Shown here: one piece after another, positions 42,854 to 51,691 of the stretch | Layout of the letters: each line of letters starts with the position of its first letter | Numbering within the stretch: the first letter of the stretch is position 1 | Assembly: GCA_023701205.1 (NCBI GenBank) | Contig: JAMPXJ010000006.1 | Location: forward strand, 22,404-86,403 | Length of the DNA stretch: 64,000 nt | Direction of reading: 5' to 3' | From: Oligoflexia bacterium | GTDB taxonomy: Bacteria; Bdellovibrionota; UBA1018 | Notes under the pieces: model-generated | What the model saw: the letters and a program-made list of their open reading frames with translations, nothing else | What the model was told of the DNA's origin: nothing | Databases searched by the model: none | Position numbers and translations under genes: made by a program

Positions 42854-44200
42854 GAGTGGGTAACTTTCGACAGTTTTCGTGAATCCAGAGCCGTTTCAGG
42901 CTGAAAGCTTCAATATTGACACCCATTAGTTCCCAGCGATGATGCTGGGATGACTCCACGGCCCAAAAAGAAGTCTCTTTACGACGCCTACCGCTTTCCC
43001 GGCTTCACCCCCGTCCGTGAGCTGCACGGCGTCTTCGGTGACCGTTGGGCGCGGGTCATCCGGCTCAATCGCCGCTCAAAAAAACGGTCTGCGGCACCTG
43101 CGGGACGGTTCATCGCGGCTGGTACGACCGACGGATCCGGCAGATCCGCGATCTCGCATGCGGCGACTACCGGATTTATCTCGAGGTGGATGTCCGCCGC
43201 GTCGATTGTCGAAAGTGCGGCAAAGTGAGACGCGAAGGACTGGAGTGGCTGCTCGACAGCCCGTTCTGCAGCAAACGCTTCGGCTACATGATCGGCGCGA
43301 AGTGCCGGACCCAGACCATCCAGGACGTCGCCAAAGAGCACATGCTCGACTGGCACACGGTCAAGGAGCTCGACAAGCGGTACATGGAAGAGCAGCTCAA
43401 GCGAGCGGGAAAACCATCGCCCCGGATCATCGGCATCGACGAGATCTCGATCAAGAAGCGGCACTAGTACCGGATCATCGTGAGCGATTTGGAGAAGGGC
43501 CGCGCGATCTGGTTCGGAGGTAAAGACCGCAGCGAGGAGAGCATGGACGAATTCTTCTCTTTTCTCGGAGAAAAGCGCTCAAAAAAGATCGAGATGGCGG
43601 TCATGGACATGTGGCCGGCGTTCCGGAAGTCGACGAAGAAGAATGCCCCGGACGCCGCGATCCTGTTCGACAAGTTCCACATCATCCGGCACCTGGGCGA
43701 GGCGCTCGACAAGCTCCGCAAGCAGGAGTACGCACGGCTCACTGGCCGGGATCGAAAGTTCATCAAAGGCCAGAAATTCGCGCTCCTCTCGCATCGCGAG
43801 AACTTGAAGCCCGAGGCGCGCAAGGGCCTCAAGACCCTTCTGGCCGCCAACAAGAGGCTCAACACGGCCTACCTGCTCAAGGAGTCCTTCGGCCAGCTCT
43901 GGGACTACAACCGCGAGGGCTGGGCGCGGAGGTTCTTCGACAACTGGCGCGACCAGCTCAAGTGGCAGCGGCTGAAGCCCTACGAGAAGTTCGCCCGGAT
44001 GATCGACAAGCACTGGGACGGCATCGCCGCGTACTGCGAAGCCGAGAACAAAGTCGCATTGGGCTTCGTCGAGGGGCTCAACAACAAAGTCCGTGTGATC
44101 CAGCGCCGTGCCTACGGGCTACGCGATGAGGAGTACCTCAAGCTCAAGGTCCTCACGTGCATGCTGCCGGAGCTCTGAAGTCATGAAAAAGTACCCACTC
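42854..44200 (+). mobile_element. ISL3-family insertion sequence, degenerate
   Basis: About 1.35 kb bounded by imperfect inverted ends: GAGTGGGTAACTTT at 42854-42867 and the reverse complement, GAGTGGGTACTTTTTC, ending at 44200. It contains one transposase reading frame broken in two places. No exact 8-base target duplication is visible. Size and transposase fit ISL3. A hairpin CCCAGC/GCTGGG lies just before the transposase start. Confidence 0.75.
42950..44178 (+). pseudogene. ISL3-family transposase, interrupted by a frame change and an amber stop
   Basis: The parts together give an ISL3 transposase of about 410 residues. The N-terminus begins MTPRPKKKSLYDAYRFPGF. A run of seven A at 43078-43084 shifts the frame by -1, after which TVCGTCGTVHRGWYD (zinc ribbon) follows. 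The frame continues to GIDEISIKKRH, where a TAG at 43465-43467 interrupts, then YRIIVSDLEKGRAIWFGG continues in the same frame to 44178. The DDE residues appear as GIDEIS, VMDMW and EGLNNK. The A run sits in exact slippery register (A AAA AAA), so the first break may be programmed; the TAG looks like a true mutation. Confidence 0.8.
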
Positions 44201-44215
44201 GAAAACCCGATGAGC

Positions 44216-45283
44216 CTATTTAATCTTCGGAATCAGGCTCATCAAGGTCTCCATATCCGAAACGTCCCAAGCTTTAAAATAGCGGGTCTTGACTCGACCG
44301 CCGCTCAATCCCTTGAGAAGGTCGATGACGCCGTCTGCATGGGCAAACCCCAGCATCACGACCACGTGACTTGCTGAGGCACCCAGCTCGCACATGCTGT
44401 CACTGATGCTTCCAGCGAAGTCTCGATTCCTCAGATCGACGGTGATTTTGTCATAAATCGAGCCTGGACGATAATGGCCGCCCTCGTAGAGCCCAAATCG
44501 CTCGGCATCCGGAGTGGATTCGATTGGGAACAGTTCCTGAGGCGGGAGCCTGTCGTGATACTTCTCCTTCGCGATCTGGATGATCTGCTTGTGGAGCCGA
44601 TCCAGGAAACGAATTCGCATCGTTTCATTGGAAGCGCGAAGCTCTTCCTCGGCCGCTCGAATGTCTGTTGAATTTCCATGCTTCTGAAACTCCGCGGCGA
44701 CCCGGTCGATCACCCGGAAGCACACGGGACAGGGCTCTTTCGTGTCCTGCCTGAGATCTTCGTACGCCTTGCGGAAAAGCGGGTTGGAGCTGATCGCGGC
44801 TGAAGCTACGGACGCGATCAGGCTGGCCGAAGAATTCATGTCATCGATCAGCTGCCTTTGAAGCAGATAGCTACTGATCAAGGCATGGGGAATCGGGGAC
44901 TCCATGCCCTTGATGTTTTTAGAATTTGACATCCATGGCTGCATTGCTCCGAATTCCGCGAGTTCGGTAACGAGTGGGAATCGGCCATTGCGAGCCGCTT
45001 CCAATACCGCATTGTGGAGCGCTTCGTAGGCTGGGTCCGCGTGGTCATGCTTGAAGCCAAGGACGATCACCTCCGGCACCTGGGCAGTCCGCAGGAGGTC
45101 ACAGGAGGTGCGAACGCTTGCGCATTCGGAGCAGCTGATCTTTTGGATGACCTGCCGGTACACGTGGGCAATCTGCTCGATCAAACCGGTTTGAGCTGGG
45201 GCACAAGGCTGGTCGAGACCATGGGCGGCCATGGGGCTAAGAAGAGAGACGAACAAGCAAAATGCGGTCAGTTGCCTACCCAT
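44216..45283 (-). CDS. Secreted protein of unknown function with paired GFxH motifs
   Basis: A 355-residue protein with a signal peptide (LTAFCLFVSLLSPMAAHG, cut about residue 22). Two similar motifs stand out: VIVLGFKHDHADPAYEAL (about 72-89) and VVVMLGFAHADGVIDLL near the C-terminus. This arrangement of a strand followed by G-x-x-H at both ends recalls the TraB/TIKI (erythromycin-esterase-like) fold of metal-dependent proteases, but the evidence is weak. Cysteine pairs (SCSECAS, TSCDLL, EPCPVC) suggest disulfides. It begins 16 bases right of the IS end, so the insertion just missed it. No good ribosome site is seen. Confidence 0.55.
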   Translation of the reverse strand: MGRQLTAFCLFVSLLSPMAAHGLDQPCAPAQTGLIEQIAHVYRQVIQKISCSECASVRTSCDLLRTAQVPEVIVLGFKHDHADPAYEALHNAVLEAARNGRFPLVTELAEFGAMQPWMSNSKNIKGMESPIPHALISSYLLQRQLIDDMNSSASLIASVASAAISSNPLFRKAYEDLRQDTKEPCPVCFRVIDRVAAEFQKHGNSTDIRAAEEELRASNETMRIRFLDRLHKQIIQIAKEKYHDRLPPQELFPIESTPDAERFGLYEGGHYRPGSIYDKITVDLRNRDFAGSISDSMCELGASASHVVVMLGFAHADGVIDLLKGLSGGRVKTRYFKAWDVSDMETLMSLIPKIK

Positions 45284-45443
45284 CGTTGACTGATCGTCAT
45301 CGATGGTCCAATCCTTTAATGAGAGAAAGCGGAGTTCTTCCGCGAGCTCTCGCAGCTATAGTTTCGGAGATACTGGCGCGGGTCAGGCGGGGAGCAGGCT
45401 TGATTCACGCGAGTGCGGTCATCACCCTGCTCCCATCGAACGA

Positions 45444-47375
45444 TCAGTTCCTGAAGTCGAAGCCCCGAACCGAGATCTGACCGGAGAAGTGGACTTCCGG
45501 AGAGAACAAGCCCTCGCTGGCTCTTTCCGTGAACTGGCCATTCCAGAGCTGGACGTCGCGGCCAATCTTATACGGAGCGAGGAACCGGATGTCGTTGATG
45601 AGATGAACCATCACGCCGCCACTGGAATCCTCGCTGAAAATCTCGCACTTCGGACGGTTCTCTAGCGTGACGAGGAGGCTCTTTCCGTCCGCCTCGCGGG
45701 GGAAGGCGCTCAACGGGCACTTTGCCACTCTTTTTTCACCGGTTTTGGCGCTGTTCCAGGTGAATTTCAGGGCCAGGCCGTCATAGAGCGTGGCGAAGGT
45801 TCCGACCGGCGAGTTGAAGGGCTGTAAGCGGGTGGATTCCATGGCGTAGGTCGTGATTTCGACCCATTGGTTTTCAGTCCTGACGCAGCGGTCTCCGATT
45901 TTGACCTGGCGGCAAGATTGTGGGGAGCGGGCGAGCCCGGTGCACGTGAGAATATTTCCCATGCAAGGCAGGGATACACAAACCTCCTGCATCTCCGGCT
46001 GCGTCTGAACACAGACATTTCTGTCGGTGTGAACGCGCTCGGCGATGTTGAGCAGTCTCTGATCAGAGAGGATCAAGGTCGGCAACACTTCGAGCTGGGT
46101 TCCGGGCACGACGGTGAGCCCGAGCTCGCGGCTGCTGCCATCGTTTTTCAGCGGGGGTTTGCCCGACGCGCCGCCGATTTCGACGGAGTTGTCCTGCACG
46201 GGCTGCATCTTGGCCCAAGTCGAATAAATCTCGCCGGTCAATCCGGTCGTGGACTGGTGCCAGGAGGCTTCGAAGTCCCCCTGTTCGTTCGTGCGCGTGT
46301 GATTCAGCGAAAGGCAGACGAGCGAGCCTCCGCAGGTGCCTGTTTCGGCACGGGCCTCAGGCCGGAAAGGTTCAAAGAACAGCTCGAGCGCTTGCGCGAC
46401 GACCGAGTGAAGCGCGGGAGAGAGGTCTCCCTGGATGTTCAGGCTGAGTGCCTGGTTTTTCAAAACCTGGGTGAGCTTGGCCTTGATGTCCGCCTCGGCC
46501 CAGGGCCCGGCGTTCACGCTCAGCTGCGCGGCGAGATCCTCAAAGACCTTGCGCTTGGAGAATCGGATGGTGCCATCCCCGATGACGAAAGGCACCATGG
46601 TTTCATAGTTCACGTGAGCTTCGACCGACCCAGCATAAAGCGCCTTTTGGAAGATGTATCTGGCATCCTCGATCGTTACGCGCAAGGGAGCCTGGATTGC
46701 CCGGTTTAGCTGACAATAGTTGGATTGCCGGGCAAGCGACGGGGTCGCGTCGTATTCGTGATCATTGATCGTCAGGGTAATGCGGCTCGGGCAGCCGGGA
46801 AGGGGCGCAAGGGTCAGGGGCTTGCCGAAGCGTGCGGACAGCTCCTTCCGGAGCTCGTCCTGATGCTGCACCCGGAGGGAGTCGGGCACGGGAACCGATT
46901 TCCTCTCATCCGAGGAGGCGATCGTCTCGCGCGTGCCGTCGATCAAGGCCAACGGAAGAGACAGGCTGATCGTTCCGTCGTGATTGTCCTGCGGCGCCAC
47001 CTTCGCGCCTTGGGCGCTGCCGTAAGCGAAAACGCGGGGGGCGATGAAGACGAGATTTTCGTAATCCGAAACGCCTTTGATCCGGAAGAGCTCGACGTTG
47101 TATCGCGGGTCCACCGGGACCGCAACCAGAGCGGTCTGGCGAAAGGACTTCCGCGCCGCTTCGATGGCCCGAGGCGGCAGCATGCGGACATGAGCCCGGA
47201 CCGTTCCGGAGGGGGAGACGAGGTAGCTCTCTTCCCAGGCGGAAGGGTCTCCTGAAACCGTCGGGGCATCGACCGCGGGTTTGCCCGACTGTACCGAGTC
47301 GGGGAGCTCGCCGTTTCCGCAGCCGGCCAGAATAGCGAGAGTGAGGAGCCCCATCGCAAGCGTGAAGTATTTCAT
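45444..47375 (-). CDS. Large lipoprotein of unknown function
   Basis: A 643-residue protein with lipobox AILAGC (Cys19). AAAGGA lies six bases before ATG 47375. The mature part is mainly beta-rich, with a cysteine-dense region at about 420-500 (NVCVQTQPEMQEVCVSLPCMGNILTC, then SCRQVKIGDRC) that looks like a small disulfide-stabilised module. A signature FFEPFRPEAR precedes it. No known family was recognised. The 160 bases upstream of the neighbouring gene and the 265 bases after its start hold no other gene I can support. Confidence 0.7.
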   Translation of the reverse strand: MKYFTLAMGLLTLAILAGCGNGELPDSVQSGKPAVDAPTVSGDPSAWEESYLVSPSGTVRAHVRMLPPRAIEAARKSFRQTALVAVPVDPRYNVELFRIKGVSDYENLVFIAPRVFAYGSAQGAKVAPQDNHDGTISLSLPLALIDGTRETIASSDERKSVPVPDSLRVQHQDELRKELSARFGKPLTLAPLPGCPSRITLTINDHEYDATPSLARQSNYCQLNRAIQAPLRVTIEDARYIFQKALYAGSVEAHVNYETMVPFVIGDGTIRFSKRKVFEDLAAQLSVNAGPWAEADIKAKLTQVLKNQALSLNIQGDLSPALHSVVAQALELFFEPFRPEARAETGTCGGSLVCLSLNHTRTNEQGDFEASWHQSTTGLTGEIYSTWAKMQPVQDNSVEIGGASGKPPLKNDGSSRELGLTVVPGTQLEVLPTLILSDQRLLNIAERVHTDRNVCVQTQPEMQEVCVSLPCMGNILTCTGLARSPQSCRQVKIGDRCVRTENQWVEITTYAMESTRLQPFNSPVGTFATLYDGLALKFTWNSAKTGEKRVAKCPLSAFPREADGKSLLVTLENRPKCEIFSEDSSGGVMVHLINDIRFLAPYKIGRDVQLWNGQFTERASEGLFSPEVHFSGQISVRGFDFRN

Positions 47376-47640
47376 TTGTAATCCTTTCATCGAATCGGTT
47401 TTTGGATTCCGGGTTCAGGAGCCGGACTTGCCGGGAGCGCCCTTGAGCAAGGGCGAGACCAGGGATGAGTGGGTGGAAAGGATAGGGGAATTTGGCTCAA
47501 AAACGGTCTGCTTGTGGTGAAGTGCCTGCGGTGATTGTCGGGTGGGGGCTACACGGTCGGGGGCGGGGGCGGAGCGGAGGTTTCCGGCCCATGAACTTGG
47601 TGGGAGTCAGATGTTGCGAGACTGGACTTTCCTTGTCCCG

Positions 47641-48112
47641 CGGTGTTTTTGGGAATCGCCCTGCCCGCGTTCGCCGAATCCACTCTGCGGCTAGTCCTTG
47701 GGAAGTTCCAGTCGCGTTTACGGGGCCTGGATCAGTTCTTCTACGATCGGACACTCTACAGCAATCTGCGCTGGAAGGACCTGCTCGATAATCTTGCTGA
47801 AGGGGTGGAATTTCTTCGCTCTCGATCTATGTCCTTGGTCATTCGGAAGGCGCCCAGGTCGTCGTGGATTACGGGTCGATCAGCAAGGCGGAAGCGGCCA
47901 GGTGGCCAGAGTTCTTGTGGCCCTGGCAGGATCGCCAAGACCAAGAGAAGGTTTCTTTCGCGGAAATCGAAGGTGCGCTCAGGAGGAATGCGAGCATTCA
48001 AGCCGTTTTGGCGGCGCTGAAACGATCTCCTCTCTATGCGGAGGGCCTGTTCGATCGCGCCGACGTGCAAAGCCAAGGGCAAGCGCCATTGCCACGTCAC
48101 GATCGTGCCTGA
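47641..48112 (+). pseudogene. Broken alpha/beta hydrolase gene
   Basis: A signal-peptide-like start (LGIALPAFAES) is followed by FFYDRTLYSNLRWKDLLDNLAEGVEFLR, then a change of frame near 47820-47835, after which SIYVLGHSEGAQVVVDYG supplies a perfect GHSEG nucleophile elbow. The tail continues KAEAARWPEFLWPWQ through about 70 more residues to a stop at 48112. Neither frame alone is a sensible protein, so I read it as a decayed secreted hydrolase, probably also missing internal parts. Confidence 0.6.
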
Positions 48113-48238
48113 TGGGCTGCAAGCCGAAGAAAGGGGTCCGTGACCCCCGGTGCGGACAAGTCCTTGCAAAGCGCAGTCTTTTCTTTTGTGGCACGGAGCG
48201 CACCCTTCCGCAGAATCAAAAAAGCAAATTTAAATCTA

Positions 48239-48258
48239 GCTAAACCATTGCCCTAATG
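48239..48258 (+). repeat. 20-base sequence shared upstream of both Y1 transposase genes (copy 2)
   Basis: Same sequence as 42008-42027 apart from one base. A related GCTAACCCATTG appears at 48967-48978, downstream of this copy, so the two may mark the ends of an approximately 740-base element. Confidence 0.7.
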
Positions 48259-48272
48259 ATAAATCCATTTCC

Positions 48273-48917
48273 ATGGCGAAAAAATATAAAGAAATCCAGC
48301 TCACGCTCCCTGGCCTGACCCGCAAAACCCGCAAGAATGCCCACGGCGGCGATCATGCCATCGGCAAGCGCAAAGAGCGCCGCCCGTTCGATCCCAAGCA
48401 GGCGCTGCACGTGGTGCTGCGCTCGAGCAAGGCGCGCGGGGAGCTCTCGATGCTCCACCCGCGCCACCGCGATCACGTGCTGGCGCTCGTCAACCGCCTG
48501 AAAGCGCGCCGGGGGATCGCGGTTTATCGTTACGCGAACGTCGGAAACCACCTGCACCTGCTCATCCGCGCGAAAACGCGCGCGGACTGGCAGGGTTTCA
48601 TCCGCGAGCTCTCGGGCGGGATCGCAATGATCGTGACCGGCGCGAAGAAGGGCAACGCCCTGTCGCGCGCGCGGCGTTCGGAACTTCCCGAAAGCGCACA
48701 GCGGGGGTTCTGGGACGGACTCGCCTACAGCCGGATCGTGAGCTTCGGGCCGGATTTCAGGAATGTCGCGAGTTACGTGCTGATGAATCTTTGGGAAGCT
48801 GCGGGCGTGCCGCTTCGGGAGTATCTGGAAAAGGGCATTCGCATCCTGGAGATCAGCGAGGATGGGGTTGTGGGGGTGACGCCGGAGCTGGCGGAGGTCC
48901 TGGCTCGGGCGGGGTAG
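48273..48917 (+). CDS. REP-associated Y1 (HUH) transposase, copy 2
   Basis: A 214-residue protein almost identical to the transposase at 42041, starting MAKKYKEIQL and with the same NHLHLLI motif and probable catalytic Tyr in RNVASYVLMN. Both reading frames are intact, so two functional copies exist 6.2 kb apart. They flank the ISL3 element and the unknown secreted genes. Differences lie in scattered positions (for example K/R, Q/S, D/E), consistent with an older duplication under selection. Confidence 0.85.
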   Translation: MAKKYKEIQLTLPGLTRKTRKNAHGGDHAIGKRKERRPFDPKQALHVVLRSSKARGELSMLHPRHRDHVLALVNRLKARRGIAVYRYANVGNHLHLLIRAKTRADWQGFIRELSGGIAMIVTGAKKGNALSRARRSELPESAQRGFWDGLAYSRIVSFGPDFRNVASYVLMNLWEAAGVPLREYLEKGIRILEISEDGVVGVTPELAEVLARAG

Positions 48918-49167
48918 AGTGAAAGCGAAAGCTAAGCATGCCTTGGGCGGGTGGAGCAAGATCAGGGCTAACCCATTGAATCCATGACTAACTATCGAAA
49001 ACGAAAGTAGATTTCATGTTAGCCTTCCCCCAGCCTATTAAAGGATAAAAGCTCTTTTCAATACCTGACTCTACCGGTACAATTTAGGAAAGTCCCATTT
49101 TATCGGTTAGTCCCGTTTCGGCTGCGGATTTTGGGGTGCGGCTGGAACGATTGAAGGGGAGTCAGTC

Positions 49168-51648
49168 ATGTCCATTTCGGGAAAGTCCCGGGCTTTGGCG
49201 ATCTTGGGTGTCACCGGATTTTTCTTCCTCCGCGCGCTGAGCAGCTGGGCGGTGGAGGCGGGAAGCCTCACCACGCCATCGGTGGGCTCGCAGCTTCCGC
49301 CGGATCTTTTCAGCCCCGAGGTCGCGCAGCGCACGGCGCAGGCGATGACCCAATGCTTTAACGTCACGCCCGAGCTCAATCAGCTCAAGAGCCTGAGCGA
49401 AGGCGGCACCTCCGCCCTAGGCGGCTGCCTGGGGCTGGACATCAACGAGGATATCGACCTCGAAGTCAGCTGCGACGCGTTCGCGGGCTCGGACGGCCAG
49501 TTCAGCAGCTCGAAATTCGAGGAAAAGCTCACCAAAATGAAAGGCGTCAAGACCAGCCTCTCCTGCAAGAAGGCGAAGTTCGATCGCCTGAGTTCCGACA
49601 TGAACTGCATGAGGTCGCAGGCCGCGGCGCTGCAGGCGAAGACGGGTTCACTTCAGAAGTATTTCGAGCAGAACCTCCAGCGCATGCGCCAGGACGTGCA
49701 GCAGATCCAGGCGGCCGAAAAAGATCGCGGCGTGCAGCTCGAGGAAACGCAGCGTCTGCTGGGTGACGACAAGGACAGCGGCCGCGAAGGGCTTGTGCCG
49801 CTGATGAATGCGACCGAGAAGATGCTGGGCGAGGAAATTCCGTCAGCCGTCGAGGACGCGCGCCAGAAGGTCGTGGGCCTCGCTCAGATGAAAAAGGCCC
49901 ATGAGGAAGGCGTCGCCGCGCGCAAGATGACGCTCACCAAGGGGTGCTTTGTATCGAAGCCGAGCTCCGCGTATCGTTGCCAGTCTTTTGGCAAACCGAT
50001 GACGGCGCGCGAGTATGTCTTGTGCCGCTATGGGCAGAACCAGCGACTCACCAAGAGCGGACAGATCCAATACTCCCAGCTCGTGACCAAGCGCGCGGCC
50101 AGCAACCAGGCGGGGCTCGAGAGCGTGCTGGATGCCATCTTCGGCGAATCAGTTGCGGCTTCGGCGCCGATCGATCCCAAGAGCCCGAACGCCGAGGCCC
50201 AGCTCTCCAAAACCGTGGCGATCTTCAGCATCGATGACATCGAGAAGCGCTATGGCTCAAGGCTTCGTTCTTTCGACGGCAACGGGCTATCGATCCATGA
50301 TTTCGTGATGAAGACGCTCCGGGGCTGCTACGGCGACGCCGAGAAGGCGGCGATGCGCGAGCTGAAATCCGCGGGCTTCCTGGGCGACAGCGCCACGCGG
50401 CTCAAGCTCCAGGAGAGCATGCTCATCGCGGATTCCAACAAGAAGCTCGAGCGCTTCTCCTCGCATTACGGCAAGGTCATGTCGGCGCTCACGGGCCAGA
50501 ACCTCCCGCTCAACACCCAGGCTTGCAAGGCGGGGGCGCCGAGCGTCCAGGTCACCTGCCTGGAGGACCTCAAGAAAAACCTCGAGGGACTCTATCACGG
50601 CAATGTCCCGCAATCGACGATCCGCATGCAGGTCAAGGGCACGAACCCGGCGACCTACATCAACCTCAACTGCCAGGGACTGCGCGGCTGCGTGACGGCG
50701 CTGCAGAACACGATGAGCGGCCTGAGGCGCGAGGTGCAGCGCATCGGCGAGTACAAGAAGGATTACGTCACCAAGGCCAATGGCAATTTTGTAGAAGCAG
50801 CCATGCGCTATGCGCAGACACTGAGTCCGGAAAGCGGGATGATCGCCCAGCGCATCGCGCAGATGAACCAGACGCTGAGCACGCTCGGGCTGCCGCCGCT
50901 GGAGACGGAAGACGTTAAAGGCGAGGAGCTCAAGCCCGACGAGCGTTACGAGGGACTTTATGGATCGCCCCGTAACGTATTGGGGTTCGTGGGCGCCAAG
51001 ATGACCCCGCCGCTGATCGATCTCTCGGGCCGAGGGCTCTCCTCGAGCATGGATCGCATCTCGCGCGCGCAGCGGGAGATGGATCGCAAGGCGGATGAGG
51101 TCGGTCGCGCGATCGCCAAGGCGGAGGGGAAGAAGAAGGGGTGCATGAAGCAGGATCTTGAAACGGAGTTGTCGGTGCTCAGGGGGGATGCGCAAAAGTT
51201 CGCGACTTGCGCGTCCAAGACGCTTTGCAAAGACCGCTCGAGTGATACAGCCGTAGGCAAGCTGTTGGGGAGCTATGGAGATATGAATGACTTTCTTCAG
51301 CCCTATGGCGCGAAGATCGTCAATTATTCGGTCGATATCCAGGGAGTCTTGGATGGCTTCGGAGATGGCTGCAAGAAAATCGACCGGCGGAAAGAAGAAT
51401 TGGAAAAAAAGCTCTCGGGCATTGAAGACGAGCTGAAAAATGAGAGCAACCAAAAGGACCCCGGCGTCATGCTGACTCTCAAGACCAAGGCCCAAGACTA
51501 TGGTGATGAGCTCAAAAAGCTCGATGATGACGAAGCGGAGCCCAGTGACTGCAACGCCGTCATTGAGTCGATGAATGCCAAACGCCTGGAGATTGTCGAG
51601 AAATACGGCAAATCCGATGACTCCGGCGGCGAAAAAGCAACTCCTTGA
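49168..51648 (+). CDS. Large secreted, coiled-coil protein of unknown function
   Basis: An 826-residue protein with a signal peptide (LAILGVTGFFFLRALSSWA, cut about residue 29). Several long coiled coils are present (about 140-235: QAAALQAKTGSLQKYFEQNLQRM and onward; and 705-780: KKIDRRKEELEKKLSGIEDELK). Many single cysteines are spaced through the protein (MTQCFN, GGCLG, SCDAF, SCKKA, MNCMRS, GCFVS, RCQSF, LCRYG, GCYGD, ACKAG, TCLED, LNCQG, GCVTA, GCMKQ, TCASK, LCKDR, GCKKID, DCNAV). That is a strong sign of an oxidised periplasmic or extracellular protein. No known family; GGGGAG precedes the ATG. Confidence 0.75.
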   Translation: MSISGKSRALAILGVTGFFFLRALSSWAVEAGSLTTPSVGSQLPPDLFSPEVAQRTAQAMTQCFNVTPELNQLKSLSEGGTSALGGCLGLDINEDIDLEVSCDAFAGSDGQFSSSKFEEKLTKMKGVKTSLSCKKAKFDRLSSDMNCMRSQAAALQAKTGSLQKYFEQNLQRMRQDVQQIQAAEKDRGVQLEETQRLLGDDKDSGREGLVPLMNATEKMLGEEIPSAVEDARQKVVGLAQMKKAHEEGVAARKMTLTKGCFVSKPSSAYRCQSFGKPMTAREYVLCRYGQNQRLTKSGQIQYSQLVTKRAASNQAGLESVLDAIFGESVAASAPIDPKSPNAEAQLSKTVAIFSIDDIEKRYGSRLRSFDGNGLSIHDFVMKTLRGCYGDAEKAAMRELKSAGFLGDSATRLKLQESMLIADSNKKLERFSSHYGKVMSALTGQNLPLNTQACKAGAPSVQVTCLEDLKKNLEGLYHGNVPQSTIRMQVKGTNPATYINLNCQGLRGCVTALQNTMSGLRREVQRIGEYKKDYVTKANGNFVEAAMRYAQTLSPESGMIAQRIAQMNQTLSTLGLPPLETEDVKGEELKPDERYEGLYGSPRNVLGFVGAKMTPPLIDLSGRGLSSSMDRISRAQREMDRKADEVGRAIAKAEGKKKGCMKQDLETELSVLRGDAQKFATCASKTLCKDRSSDTAVGKLLGSYGDMNDFLQPYGAKIVNYSVDIQGVLDGFGDGCKKIDRRKEELEKKLSGIEDELKNESNQKDPGVMLTLKTKAQDYGDELKKLDDDEAEPSDCNAVIESMNAKRLEIVEKYGKSDDSGGEKATP

Positions 51649-51650
51649 CT

Positions 51651-51691
51651 ATACTCCATATTTCTTTTAGATTTATGGAGTATGTTCCATA
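51651..51691. promoter_or_regulatory. Nested inverted repeats at the start of the DUF4143 ATPase gene
   Basis: ATACTCCATA (51651-51660) and TATGGAGTAT (51674-51683) form a perfect 10-base inverted repeat. TATGGA/TCCATA (51674-51691) forms a second one that spans the ATG at 51682. The arrangement looks like an operator that would cover the start codon. Confidence 0.65.

Noticed and set aside
45284..45443. Possible small gene between the two exported proteins
   Set aside because: No reading frame with a convincing start, signal peptide or ribosome site.
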